From assembly GCA_049603715.1 (NCBI GenBank), contig JBMYSW010000014.1:23110-87109 (forward strand): 64,000 nt of DNA, given 5' to 3'. The first letter of the stretch is position 1. Every line of letters starts with the position of its first letter. Below, in pieces: positions 51,897 to 60,708 of this stretch. Position numbers and translations under genes: made by a program. Below the pieces are notes generated by a model. That model was not told the DNA's origin. It searched no databases and saw only the letters and a list, made by a program, of their open reading frames with translations. This stretch comes from Pontibacterium sp049603715. Lineage in GTDB: Bacteria > Pseudomonadota > Gammaproteobacteria > Pseudomonadales > Balneatricaceae.

Positions 51897-53552
51897 CTAA
51901 GACTTTTCTGGCTTATAGCCCACTCGGAACCCACCCCAATGGCGACCATTGACGTAAATAGGCACGGATAGGTCGTGTAAAATTTCGCCTGTATCACGTT
52001 TGTAAGTTTGTAACAGCATACTGTGAGTATGGCTGCCACAGCGCGCGCCCGTGCGGTCATTAAACAAGCGCTTGCTTCGGCTTTTGGTGAGATCTGTCTC
52101 GTAATTGCCTGTTGGCGCATGAGAGAAAGCCTTGTTGTGCGTTGGCACGTACCCATCTGGGTCGGTGGTGATGGCATAGATCACATTGTTATGCTCGCTA
52201 AGCGCAGGCTCTTGGATATTGGGCAAGCGTGCGTCACAGAAAACATCGTAACCTGTGGTGAACTTTTGTGGATTGGTGTCTGCAACCGGCTGATGGTTTC
52301 GGTCGAAGACTTGTGACTCCGATAGCGCGCCATTTTGAATCGCTTCTTCAAACATGGTGGCGATTTTTTGAGCGCAATCGAAGGCGATGTGGTAGAAGGT
52401 GCTGTGATAGGAGTTGTCGCAGTTTTCTGCCAAGAGCGCGCTGGAGACTTCGGCAATTTCCATGAGATGTGAGGCCTCCTTCGCAAGGGAGTCTACCTCA
52501 CGATCACAGACGTTCATATTGTCATGAACGCGCTGCAGCGCATCAGAAATGGTTTGAAGACTGTTTTGGCTGGTGGTTGCGGCTTCGTTCATGGTTTGCA
52601 TTTGCAGCTCAACCTGGCTGGTTTGTGAGGCTACATCACCGAGCTGTTCATTAACTTGGCTGACCGAGGCACTGCCTTCTTTGACGGCATCCGATAGGCT
52701 TTGGATACGTGTCACCACCATTTCGGTTTCGCTTTGAATTTCACCCACAATGACTTCTACTTCGCCCGTGGCACTTGAAGTTCGGCTCGCTAGCTGACGT
52801 ACTTCGTCGGCTACAACGGCAAAACCGCGGCCGTGTTCACCGGCGCGTGCTGCCTCAATGGCGGCGTTGAGTGCCAGAAGATTGGTTTGTTCGGCAATTT
52901 CTTCAATTACCCGTGTGACCGTTTGAATTTTTGAGGTCTTTTCATTGAGGTGCTCGATCAGCTCAAGGGTGTGATCGGTTTCTTTGTCCAGCGTGAGAAT
53001 TTTGCCCTGAGTCTGCTCCAGTGCGTTTTGGCCTGCTTCGCAGCTTGCTCGTGCGGTTTGGGATAGCTCCGACACTTGATGAGCTTGGTTCGCTGCTTCT
53101 ACTACAGTGCCGCGAATTTGGTCGGCATGGGCCACAACATTAGAGAGCTCTTGTACCTGAGCATCAAGTCGGGCCTTTAGGTTGTCTGCAGAAAAGGACA
53201 CTTCGGCTGCAGCGATGGCGTTTACGCTGGTTTTGCTAGAGAGGGTTTGGCTTAAAGAGTCATTGCTGACCTGTTTTTTAACAAGACCATGGATAGCCTC
53301 TGCAAGGGGTAAGCCTTTAACTTTGTTAACCGACGGTGAGTTACCAGACGCCAAGGCTTCAGTTGTGGGCGCCATGAGCTGACGTTGGCTAATCAGCATA
53401 CTAATGCCTACAGCAGCGAGCACGGCAAAAATAAACAAGCCTGTTTCGTTTAAGGTCAGCTGCTCGGTAAAAAATAAAATAGCAGGAATAAGACAAATCG
53501 CGCTGGCGGCGAGCAGTTGGAATAATATAAAACGTTTAAGCATATTACTCAT
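51897..53552 (-). CDS. methyl-accepting chemotaxis protein with C-terminal cytoplasmic sensor-like domain
   Basis: The 551-residue protein has two membrane helices at the N-terminus (about 7-28 and 36-54) with only a few residues between them, so there is no periplasmic sensor. The signalling domain follows with the tip AEQTNLLALNAAIEAARAGE and HGRGFAVVADEVRQLASRTS. After it come about 165 residues including YAITTDPDGYVPTHNKAFSH, SKRLFNDRTGARC and LSVPIYVNGRHWGGFRVGYK. This C-terminal domain resembles the sensor-type modules found at the end of some transducers. It probably senses a cytoplasmic or redox cue. Single-gene unit. Confidence 0.88.
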   Translation of the reverse strand: MSNMLKRFILFQLLAASAICLIPAILFFTEQLTLNETGLFIFAVLAAVGISMLISQRQLMAPTTEALASGNSPSVNKVKGLPLAEAIHGLVKKQVSNDSLSQTLSSKTSVNAIAAAEVSFSADNLKARLDAQVQELSNVVAHADQIRGTVVEAANQAHQVSELSQTARASCEAGQNALEQTQGKILTLDKETDHTLELIEHLNEKTSKIQTVTRVIEEIAEQTNLLALNAAIEAARAGEHGRGFAVVADEVRQLASRTSSATGEVEVIVGEIQSETEMVVTRIQSLSDAVKEGSASVSQVNEQLGDVASQTSQVELQMQTMNEAATTSQNSLQTISDALQRVHDNMNVCDREVDSLAKEASHLMEIAEVSSALLAENCDNSYHSTFYHIAFDCAQKIATMFEEAIQNGALSESQVFDRNHQPVADTNPQKFTTGYDVFCDARLPNIQEPALSEHNNVIYAITTDPDGYVPTHNKAFSHAPTGNYETDLTKSRSKRLFNDRTGARCGSHTHSMLLQTYKRDTGEILHDLSVPIYVNGRHWGGFRVGYKPEKS

Positions 53553-53793
53553 ATTTGGCTCTCGTATCCTTAACGGAAATATGACCCTGATTACAGCAAA
53601 ACGTTAGTAGGAATTTGTTTTGTCGGTTATCGGGCGACATTTGTTATAAGTTATAATGAGTATGGTAGGAGTTGAGCAGTGTTCAAGTTTGCGTGCGTAC
53701 TATCCTATACCTAAATCAAAAAATTCGACTAAAGTAGTAAAGCTTGTGCTTAATTCACAGGACTTTTGCACATATGACAGGGCAGAAAGGCAA

Positions 53794-54972
53794 ATGAAAA
53801 TAGTAGTAGATGAAAACATGCCTTTTGTGGCACCGCTTTTTGGTGACTTTGCAGACGTGGTTCCCTTGCCGGGGAGGACGCTCTCGCCCGAGGATGTTAA
53901 AGATGCCGACGCCTTGCTAGTCCGCTCGGTTACGCAAGTGAACAGCGCATTGCTGTCGGGCAGCCAAGTGAGCTTTGTCGGTAGTGCAACCATTGGAACA
54001 GATCATTTAGATATCCCATGGCTTGAGCAACAGGGGATATGTTGGACCAATGCGCCGGGCTGTAATGCCCTCGCCGTGGCCGATTACGTGGTCAGTAGCC
54101 TTTACCAACTCAGCGACCTGTTTCAGTGCCCATTGGCCGAGCGTACCTTCGGTATTGTGGGGGTGGGCAATGTGGGGCGTCGCGTGCAGCAGCGCCTAGA
54201 AGGGCTTGGCCTGTCGGTTTTATTATGCGACCCGTTCAGACAAGAAAACGAGCCAGATCAAAACTTTGTATCTTTAGATGAGCTTTTGGCTGGTGCGGAT
54301 ACACTTTGCCTGCATACGCCACTGACTCATGCTGGGCCGTACCCTACCTATCATTTACTGGGCGCTAACGAGCTAGAAAAGCTTAAGCCCGGCACTTGGT
54401 TACTAAATGCAGGTCGTGGACCCGTCATCGATAACAAAGCGCTACTTAAGCACTGTCAAACCGTAACAAGCCCATTAGGTTTGGTGTTAGACGTGTGGGA
54501 GAACGAACCCGTTGTTGATGCCAAGCTGGCCGAGTTTGCACACATTGCAACCCCCCATATTGCGGGCTATAGCCTTGATGGCAAAGCGAGGGGAACCTTT
54601 ATGTTATATGAAGCCCTTTGTGATCACATCGGCCGTATGGCTGACAAGCGCCTTGCTGATTTACTGCCCGTATTAACACTGGATATGCAACAATTTTTAG
54701 TCGAGCCAGATGCAGTGGCACTGATGCAAAGCATCTATTCGCCCAACGGGGATGACCAGCGCTTTCGTGAATCTTTATTGGCGGATAACCAACCCGAAGC
54801 GTTTGACCAACTGCGCAAAACTTACCCTGTGCGCCGTGAGTTTGGTGGGGCTGTTTTGTCGGGCACGGCTGTGGCCCAGTTGCTCGCCGAGCAGCCTGCG
54901 CTACATCAACAATTGACGGGTATGGGGTTTCAAGTGGCATTAGGTAGCGCAGACCAGCGCGAGGGTCGCTAA
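53794..54972 (+). CDS. pdxB: PdxB, erythronate-4-phosphate dehydrogenase
   Basis: The start MKIVVDENMPFVAPLFGDFA (ATG 53794, AAAGG upstream) gives 392 residues; a longer frame of 46 codons has no family match. It is a D-2-hydroxyacid dehydrogenase fold: SATIGTDHLDIPWLE, NAPGCNALAVADYV, the NAD site GIVGVGNVGRRVQQRL, AGRGPVID and HIATPHIAGYS. PdxB carries out the second step of the DXP-independent vitamin B6 (pyridoxal phosphate) pathway. The C-terminal dimerisation region is complete. The PilZ gene starts in its stop codon. Confidence 0.94.
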   Translation: MKIVVDENMPFVAPLFGDFADVVPLPGRTLSPEDVKDADALLVRSVTQVNSALLSGSQVSFVGSATIGTDHLDIPWLEQQGICWTNAPGCNALAVADYVVSSLYQLSDLFQCPLAERTFGIVGVGNVGRRVQQRLEGLGLSVLLCDPFRQENEPDQNFVSLDELLAGADTLCLHTPLTHAGPYPTYHLLGANELEKLKPGTWLLNAGRGPVIDNKALLKHCQTVTSPLGLVLDVWENEPVVDAKLAEFAHIATPHIAGYSLDGKARGTFMLYEALCDHIGRMADKRLADLLPVLTLDMQQFLVEPDAVALMQSIYSPNGDDQRFRESLLADNQPEAFDQLRKTYPVRREFGGAVLSGTAVAQLLAEQPALHQQLTGMGFQVALGSADQREGR

Positions 54973-55715
54973 TGGCAAAGACACCTCAGTTGCCCAACCA
55001 GTCATTGACCTTTGCTCAACTTCGGCCGCAATTTGGCGAAAAGATACAGCTCGAAATTCGCGGGCCCAGTAAGCGATTCAGTATGCAGCTGGTGGGTTAT
55101 GTGCCCCATAAGTCAGTGATTGTGCATGCAGCGAGCGGCTATGCCAGCCTTGCGAAGTTTATGACGGAGCAACGTCAAGTCACCGCGCGCTTGATGACAG
55201 GCAACTTTATTGTGGCTTTTAGTACCCAGGTGCTAAAGCTCGATGAGTCGCCGCTTGAGTACTTGCACTTACGCTACCCTGAAGCCATTGAAGTACGCAG
55301 GGTACGTCAACACAACCGAGTCCCCGTAGACCTGCTGGTGAGTGTGGATGTGGAAGACGAAACGGCGCCGAGTGATCTATTTTGGCCCCTTTCGGCGCTG
55401 TGTACCGATATCAGCCTGAACGGCTTATGTATCGAAAGCCCGGATCCGTTAGGTAAAAAAGGAGATTGCCGTTATGTCACGGTGAATCTTTCGGTCGATA
55501 ATCTTGAGTATGCCTTATTACTTAAATGTCGTTTAAAAAACCTCGAGCCTGTTGCGGCCATCAATGGTCACGACGATGAGCCCGAGCGCTATCGTCATGG
55601 CTTCGAGTTTGAGCCCATGACCGACGATGTAAAGCTAGTGGTCACTGGCTTTGTATATCAGCAGTTTTTGGTCGAGACCGGCCATCTTTCTCGAATGGGT
55701 AGCGAGTCCCGGTAA
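54972..55715 (+). CDS. PilZ-domain c-di-GMP-binding protein
   Basis: The 247-residue protein has an N-terminal YcgR-like beta domain (IQLEIRGPSKRFSMQLVGYV, HAASGYASLAKFMTEQRQVT) and a C-terminal PilZ domain. The c-di-GMP motifs RQHNRVP (RxxxR) and DISLNG (DxSxxG) are present. Proteins of this form brake flagellar or pilus activity in response to c-di-GMP. It is translationally linked to pdxB by the TAATG overlap. Confidence 0.86.
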   Translation: MAKTPQLPNQSLTFAQLRPQFGEKIQLEIRGPSKRFSMQLVGYVPHKSVIVHAASGYASLAKFMTEQRQVTARLMTGNFIVAFSTQVLKLDESPLEYLHLRYPEAIEVRRVRQHNRVPVDLLVSVDVEDETAPSDLFWPLSALCTDISLNGLCIESPDPLGKKGDCRYVTVNLSVDNLEYALLLKCRLKNLEPVAAINGHDDEPERYRHGFEFEPMTDDVKLVVTGFVYQQFLVETGHLSRMGSESR

Positions 55716-55754
55716 AAGCTGGCTACCTTTCTATTTGTTAGGACACACACTCTC

Positions 55755-56870
55755 ATGCAGTTAAAAATCGGCCTAATTGTTAACCCCTATGCGGGTATTG
55801 GTGGCAGTGTTGCACTTAAAGGCAGCGACGGAGCGGATATTCGCGACCAAGCATTAGCCCTAGGTGCAGAACAAAAAGCGCCCAAACGCGCCACACAAAC
55901 ACTTTCGTTGTTACAGGGTTTGGACATCCAGTTTTACACCTATGCGGGTGAGATGGGCGAGCAGAGTGTGAGAGCCGCCGGCTTTGAGCCTGTCATTGTC
56001 GGGAAGGCTGCTCAGTCGCCAAGTACTGCCGAAGACACCCATGCCGCTGCGCAGGCACTTCAAGGCTATGAGCTTGACCTGCTGCTCTTTGCGGGTGGAG
56101 ATGGCACTGCGCGCGATGTGGCTCGTATCGTCGCTGAGCGTTGCCCGGTGTTAGGCATTCCAGCCGGAGTTAAAATTCATTCGGGTGTGTATGCATTAAC
56201 ACCTGAGGCGGCAGCCCAAGTAGTTAAGCTAATGAGCGAAGGTAAAGTACTCTCTTTTGGGCCTGAAGAAGTGCGCGACCTAGACGAGACGGCGTTTCGC
56301 GCTGGCCGGGTGAGTGCCAAGTTTTTTGGTGAGCTGATGGTGCCACGCGCCCTTGAGTTTGTGCAGCAGGTCAAACAAGGTGGTCAAGAAACCGAAGAGT
56401 TGGTGCTTGAGGATATAGCTGCCGACGTGATTGAGTCCATGGAGCCTGATGTACGTTATCTTATGGGGTCTGGCAGTACAGTGGCAGCGATTATGGCTCA
56501 GCTCGGCTTGCAAAATACCCTATTGGGCGTTGATGTGGTCGAAAATGGCGAGGTGATCGCTACAGATGCCAGTGCCGCAGAATTACTTGCCCTTACCGAA
56601 GGTTATGAGAGCCAATTGGTGATTACCTTAATTGGCGGTCAGGGGCATATTATTGGCCGAGGTAACCAACAGCTGTCACCACCGCTATTACGTCGATTAG
56701 GTAAAGAGCGTATTCAAGTGGTAGCGACCAAAACAAAGCTGCTGGCACTTAATGGTCGTCCATTGATTGTTGATAGCGGTGAGCAAGATGTGAATGATGC
56801 ACTTTCAGGTTCCATTGAGGTGACGACAGGTTACCGAGACCGAGTGCTTTATCATGTGGCAAGGTTTTAA
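55755..56870 (+). CDS. ATP-NAD kinase-like (AcoX/COG3199) protein
   Basis: The 371-residue protein has the NAD/diacylglycerol-kinase-like core: IGLIVNPYAGIGGSVALKGS, LLLFAGGDGTARDVARIV, and GIPAGVKIHSGVYALTPEAA. The C-terminal domain has TLIGGQGHIIGRGNQQLSP. It belongs to the COG3199 group; whether it phosphorylates NAD or another substrate is not known. It follows the PilZ gene by 39 bases. Confidence 0.8.
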   Translation: MQLKIGLIVNPYAGIGGSVALKGSDGADIRDQALALGAEQKAPKRATQTLSLLQGLDIQFYTYAGEMGEQSVRAAGFEPVIVGKAAQSPSTAEDTHAAAQALQGYELDLLLFAGGDGTARDVARIVAERCPVLGIPAGVKIHSGVYALTPEAAAQVVKLMSEGKVLSFGPEEVRDLDETAFRAGRVSAKFFGELMVPRALEFVQQVKQGGQETEELVLEDIAADVIESMEPDVRYLMGSGSTVAAIMAQLGLQNTLLGVDVVENGEVIATDASAAELLALTEGYESQLVITLIGGQGHIIGRGNQQLSPPLLRRLGKERIQVVATKTKLLALNGRPLIVDSGEQDVNDALSGSIEVTTGYRDRVLYHVARF

Positions 56871-56958
56871 CCAGACTTAAATATTTCTGAAACCGCCTTG
56901 TCATATTAGGTTATTAAAGTTTGCCTCGGTTTGTAACTCTTATCTCATGAGGCTAAAA

Positions 56959-57534
56959 ATGAAAAAGATTCTTGCAGGTGTCCTAGTAGCGGGCGCGCTA
57001 GTGAGCATGTACGGTTGCCAAACAACTGAAGTCAAGGAAGCGGCACCTGTTGCAAAAGCAGAAGTTAAAAAAGTTGACCTAAACAACGACGATTTGTACG
57101 AAGTATCGCACGAAGGTCGTCACTACGTGTTTAACGACTTTGCAACTTACCAAGACTTCTTAACCATTGGTGAAACTTCTTTCCGTAAAGTATTCATCGG
57201 TGCGGGTCCTCACGGCGAAACTCTTGTTTACGGCCTAACCAGCGCAGACAAGAAAAAGCTAAGCGGTATTTCTAGTGTTGAAATGTTTAATGGCAACCTA
57301 GAAGGCGCAGAAGATTTTTACGGCGAAGTACGTGCAGAAGACGGTCGTCTTTACGTGTTCAGCACCCTTGAAGACATGGCTGAGTTCCGCAAAGTAGGCG
57401 AAGCTATTTTCCGCTTCACTCAAATTGGTGCGGGCCCACAAGGTCAAACGGTTGTTTTCGTGCTAAACGGTAGCAACAAAAAGAAAGAACCTGTTGAGTT
57501 GATGGCTAAGTTCAAAAAAATGAACAGCCTTTAA
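56959..57534 (+). CDS. lipoprotein made of two internal repeats
   Basis: From ATG 56959 (GAGG upstream) the protein has 191 residues. A lipoprotein-like signal ends at GC (Cys20, box SMYGC, slightly atypical). Two homologous units follow: residues 47-100 (HYVFNDFATYQDFLTIGETS, then FIGAGPHGETLVYGLTSADK) and 121-176 (LYVFSTLEDMAEFRKVGEAI, then QIGAGPQGQTVVFVLNGSNK). The repeat has a conserved YVF...F...GE..FR...IGAGP.G.T pattern. I do not know the family. Likely an envelope protein with twin ligand or partner sites. Confidence 0.75.
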   Translation: MKKILAGVLVAGALVSMYGCQTTEVKEAAPVAKAEVKKVDLNNDDLYEVSHEGRHYVFNDFATYQDFLTIGETSFRKVFIGAGPHGETLVYGLTSADKKKLSGISSVEMFNGNLEGAEDFYGEVRAEDGRLYVFSTLEDMAEFRKVGEAIFRFTQIGAGPQGQTVVFVLNGSNKKKEPVELMAKFKKMNSL

Positions 57535-57657
57535 TTCACGTTTTACGCTACAGCTTCCCTTGGCCAAGGATGGCTGCTTTCTGTTGTTAACTCAATTGAG
57601 TTATAGAAAAGCGCTCAAGGAAAGGAGCGAGGTGTAGTTACTAGTGTGGAAGAAGAG

Positions 57658-57692
57658 AGCATCTAGCCCTTTGGGTTAGGTGCTTTTTTTTT
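57658..57692 (+). terminator. terminator downstream of the repeat lipoprotein
   Basis: AGCATCTAGCCC pairs with GGGTTAGGTGCT (with two G-U pairs) around TTT and is followed by a nine-base T-run. It lies about 120 bases after the stop codon. Confidence 0.8.
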
Positions 57693-57813
57693 GCCTGTCG
57701 TTTGCTGAGATAGGCTGATGATTTTGTCAGAGGCTTTGTAGGGGGCTTTTTATAAGGGTGCTTCTGTAACGTGGCTTTTATAGCGTGACTTTTGTAAGAG
57801 AAAAGCTAGGCAT

Positions 57814-57840
57814 AAAAAAACCGCCCCGTGGGGCGGTTTT
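57814..57840. terminator. bidirectional terminator downstream of glnN
   Basis: CCGCCCC and GGGGCGG pair around GT, with seven A on one side and four T on the other. On the minus strand it lies 17 bases after the glnN stop. Confidence 0.9.
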
Positions 57841-57857
57841 AGTATTAAGCAGCGCTA

Positions 57858-60032
57858 TTACTTAAGGAAAAGCATTTCGCGGTACTTAGGTAGAGGCCAT
57901 AGCTCGTCAGCAACTAGAGTTTCTAGAGCGTCAGCGCTTGCACGTACGTCGTCCATTAGACCACGGATTGTGTTAGCACAGAACTGTAGGTGCTCTTCAG
58001 TAGACTCGAAGTCTTCAGTTGCTAGCGCAGCGCTTAGCTCGTTAACAGACTTCATCATCGCGTCAGCTTTAGCAGCTACTGCTGCAGCAACACCAGAGTC
58101 TAGCTCGATGCCTAGACTAGAAGCACCTGCTAGGGCAGCTGTTAGGTCAGACAAGTAAGCAGTTGCAGCTGGGTAGATAGAAGTCGTTGCCATTTCAACA
58201 ACAAGCTTCGCTTCAACTTCGATAGAAAGGATGTATTGCTCAGAGTAAACCTCGAAGCGGCTTTCTAGTTCTACTGGGCTTAGTACGCCAGTTGATTCGA
58301 ATAGCTCAACAACTTCTGGAGTGCGAAGTGCTGGAAGCGCGTCAGCAGTTGTTGGGATGTTTTTCAAGCCACGCTCTTCAACTGCAGCACGGTGCCACTC
58401 AGAAGAGTAACCGTCACCACCGAATACAGCATTGCCGTGAAGTTCCATAAGTTGCTTCAAGGTAGCAATTACAGCGTCAACCTGAGACGTGCCTTTCGCT
58501 AGCTCAGCTTCTAGAACTTCAGCAATCCAGTTCAAAGAGTCAGCAAGCATAGTGTTCATGGCAATTAGAGGACCAGAAACAGAAGCAGATGAACCTACCG
58601 CACGGAACTCGAAACGGTTACCAGTGAATGCGAAAGGAGAAGTACGGTTACGGTCGCCAGGATCGCGCTCAAAGTTAAGAATTTGAGAAAGACCTAGGTC
58701 CATTACGCCGCCGCTAGTTGTTTCTAGTAGCTTGCCTTCTTTAATGTCGTTGAAGACTTTTTCTAGCTGGTCGCCAAGGTATACAGAAAGGATCGCAGGA
58801 GGCGCTTCGTTAGCACCTAGACGGTGATCGTTCGCTGCAGATGCGATAACAGCACGTAGAAGAGGACCAAACTTGTGTACACCACGGATAACCGCGCCAC
58901 AGAATAGTAGGAAGTTTAGGTTTTCGTTTGGAGTGTTACCTGGGTCAAGTAGGTTACCTTGAGTCGCGTTACCAACAGACCAGTTTACGTGCTTACCAGA
59001 ACCGTTTACACCAGCGAATGGTTTTTCGTGAAGTAGGCAAAGGAAACCGTGCGCTTTAGCCGTGCTTTTTAGCAACGTCATTAGCATTTGCTGGTGGTCA
59101 GATGCAACGTTCGCTGCTTCGAAGTATGGTGCGATTTCGAACTGGCCAGGTGCTACTTCGTTGTGGTGAGTTTTAGCTGGGATGCCTAGACGGTATAGCT
59201 TGTCTTCTAGGTCCTGCATGAATGTTTGAACGCGCTCTGGGATTGCACCGAAGTAGTGATCGTCAAACTCTTGGCCTTTAGCAGGCGCAGCACCGAATAG
59301 AGTACGGCCAGCAAGGATAAGGTCAGGACGAGCCGCTGCGAAGTTAGCGTCTACTAGGAAGTACTCTTGCTCAGCACCACAGCTAGAGTTCAATGTAGCG
59401 ATTTCAGTTTCGCCCATTAAAGAAAGTACTTTTTGAGCTGCTGTGTTCATTGCAGCGTTTGAGCGAAGAAGAGGGATCTTCTTATCTAGTGCTTCGCCAG
59501 TCCAAGACATGAATACACTTGGGATCATTAGCGTGCCGCCGTTAGCGGTTTGCAAAATGTAAGCTGGGCTAGTTGGATCCCATGCAGTGTAACCACGCGC
59601 AGCGTTGGTCATACGCAGGCTGCCGTTAGGGAAAGAAGAGCCGTCTGGCTCGCCTTTGATTAGCAGGCTGCCAGTGAATTCGTTGATGCAGTTGCCATCT
59701 GGGTTAGTAATGATGAAGCCGTCGTGCTTTTCAGCAGTGGCGTTCGTCATTGGGTAGAAGATGTGAGAGAAGAATTTAACACCTTTAGAAATAGCCCAGT
59801 CTTTCATCGCCGCAGCAACCATATCGGCTACAGCTGGATCTAGAGGAGCACCAGTTTGAACGGTTTTCTTAACAGCTTTGAACGCGTTCTTAGAAAGGGC
59901 GTCTTCCATTTTAGCTAGGTTGAAAACGTCAGTAGCCCAGATTTTGTTAAGTGCTTCAGGCATCTCAACATCAGCGGGTGCACGGTTAGCAATTTCATAA
60001 ATGGCGTTTAGCCTAGACTCATTACCGCTCAT
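57858..60032 (-). CDS. glnN: glutamine synthetase type III
   Basis: The 724-residue protein is the long GSIII form rather than the 470-residue GlnA. Family segments are SHIFYPMTNATAEKHDGFI, FLVDANFAAARPDLILAGRT, HHNEVAPGQFEIAPYFEAAN, VNGSGKHVNWSVGN, GNTPNENLNFLLF and FEFRAVGSSASVSGPLIAMN. It makes glutamine from glutamate, ammonium and ATP as a double-ring dodecamer in studied species. GSIII is usually not adenylylated. GAGG precedes the ATG. A sigma-54-type promoter and two repeated NtrC-like elements lie upstream, which fits nitrogen control. Confidence 0.95.
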   Translation of the reverse strand: MSGNESRLNAIYEIANRAPADVEMPEALNKIWATDVFNLAKMEDALSKNAFKAVKKTVQTGAPLDPAVADMVAAAMKDWAISKGVKFFSHIFYPMTNATAEKHDGFIITNPDGNCINEFTGSLLIKGEPDGSSFPNGSLRMTNAARGYTAWDPTSPAYILQTANGGTLMIPSVFMSWTGEALDKKIPLLRSNAAMNTAAQKVLSLMGETEIATLNSSCGAEQEYFLVDANFAAARPDLILAGRTLFGAAPAKGQEFDDHYFGAIPERVQTFMQDLEDKLYRLGIPAKTHHNEVAPGQFEIAPYFEAANVASDHQQMLMTLLKSTAKAHGFLCLLHEKPFAGVNGSGKHVNWSVGNATQGNLLDPGNTPNENLNFLLFCGAVIRGVHKFGPLLRAVIASAANDHRLGANEAPPAILSVYLGDQLEKVFNDIKEGKLLETTSGGVMDLGLSQILNFERDPGDRNRTSPFAFTGNRFEFRAVGSSASVSGPLIAMNTMLADSLNWIAEVLEAELAKGTSQVDAVIATLKQLMELHGNAVFGGDGYSSEWHRAAVEERGLKNIPTTADALPALRTPEVVELFESTGVLSPVELESRFEVYSEQYILSIEVEAKLVVEMATTSIYPAATAYLSDLTAALAGASSLGIELDSGVAAAVAAKADAMMKSVNELSAALATEDFESTEEHLQFCANTIRGLMDDVRASADALETLVADELWPLPKYREMLFLK

Positions 60033-60199
60033 AAAGGTTTCCTCGATGATATTCGTAAAATTTAAAATTATTCAAACCACAATCGTGGATGTGAAAAGCA
60101 GACCGCTTGAATGTGGTGTTGTTTAAACATTCGAAATGCAGAGTGCATATGCCGCTTTCTGCTTTTCGTTACACGTTAAAATTGGCCTTGCACCGAGTA

Positions 60200-60215
60200 T
60201 GCAAAAAATGAACCA
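60200..60215 (-). promoter_or_regulatory. sigma-54-type promoter of glnN
   Basis: The minus strand reads TGGTTCATTTTTTGCA. The GG and GC pairs have the ten-base spacing and the -12 side (TTGCA) is exact, while the -24 side deviates from TGGCAC. Transcription would start near 60189, giving a leader of about 155 bases with a ten-base inverted repeat (GAAAAGCAG with CTGCTTTTC, 60096-60164). Confidence 0.65.
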
Positions 60216-60391
60216 TTTTGGGTAGGGGTAGGGGAATTTTTTTTATTTGTGCAAAAGGATCTGTGTAAGCCTGTGTTTTGGCAGGGTTTGGTTATAAATC
60301 ACTCAATTTATTACCAAAAATACGGAGACTCGCAGTACCTAACGGGTCTGCTTAATTTGACCTAGTGTCTTACATCTTTTGTTGTGTTTTA

Positions 60392-60434
60392 TTTTGGTGC
60401 GTAGTGGTGGGGGTGTGGTTTTTTTTGGTGCGTA
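60392..60434. promoter_or_regulatory. two tandem TTTTGGTGCGTA elements upstream of glnN
   Basis: TTTTGGTGCGTA occurs exactly at 60392-60403 and 60423-60434, 31 bases apart, close to three helical turns. This is the spacing of the paired NtrC sites at enteric glnA. They lie about 190-220 bases upstream of the -24/-12 element. The left half of the NtrC palindrome is poorly preserved in both. Confidence 0.5.
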
Positions 60435-60664
60435 ATTATTTTTGGGCTTAGTTTTAGGGCTTATCTAGCCTAGCGTGACGTTAAAACCAAAGGGTGAAAA
60501 GGGTAGCAATGGCTTCAGCTAGGTAACAGAGAGGTAACAAGAAAGCGAGTCTTGTTGAGTTAAGGAGCCAGCCGATTAGTTAGAAAAGGTATGGAGCTGG
60601 TTTCTGAGTGTAGTGACGTGGAGGGAAGTCTAGCCAGGCGTCAGAGCAATCACTTTGCAGAGTT

Positions 60665-60694
60665 AAAAAGCCCAGAGGAGCCTCTGGGCTTTTT
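60665..60694. terminator. bidirectional terminator downstream of htpX
   Basis: AAAAAGCCCAGAGG pairs with CCTCTGGGCTTTTT around two bases. On the minus strand it starts about 15 bases after the htpX stop. Confidence 0.9.
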
Positions 60695-60708
60695 ACGGTT
60701 AACGCAGC

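Noticed and set aside
51759..51971. 70-codon frame in the Fur-promoter region
   Set aside because: It reads through the strong terminator at 51829-51857 and into the antisense of the transducer gene.
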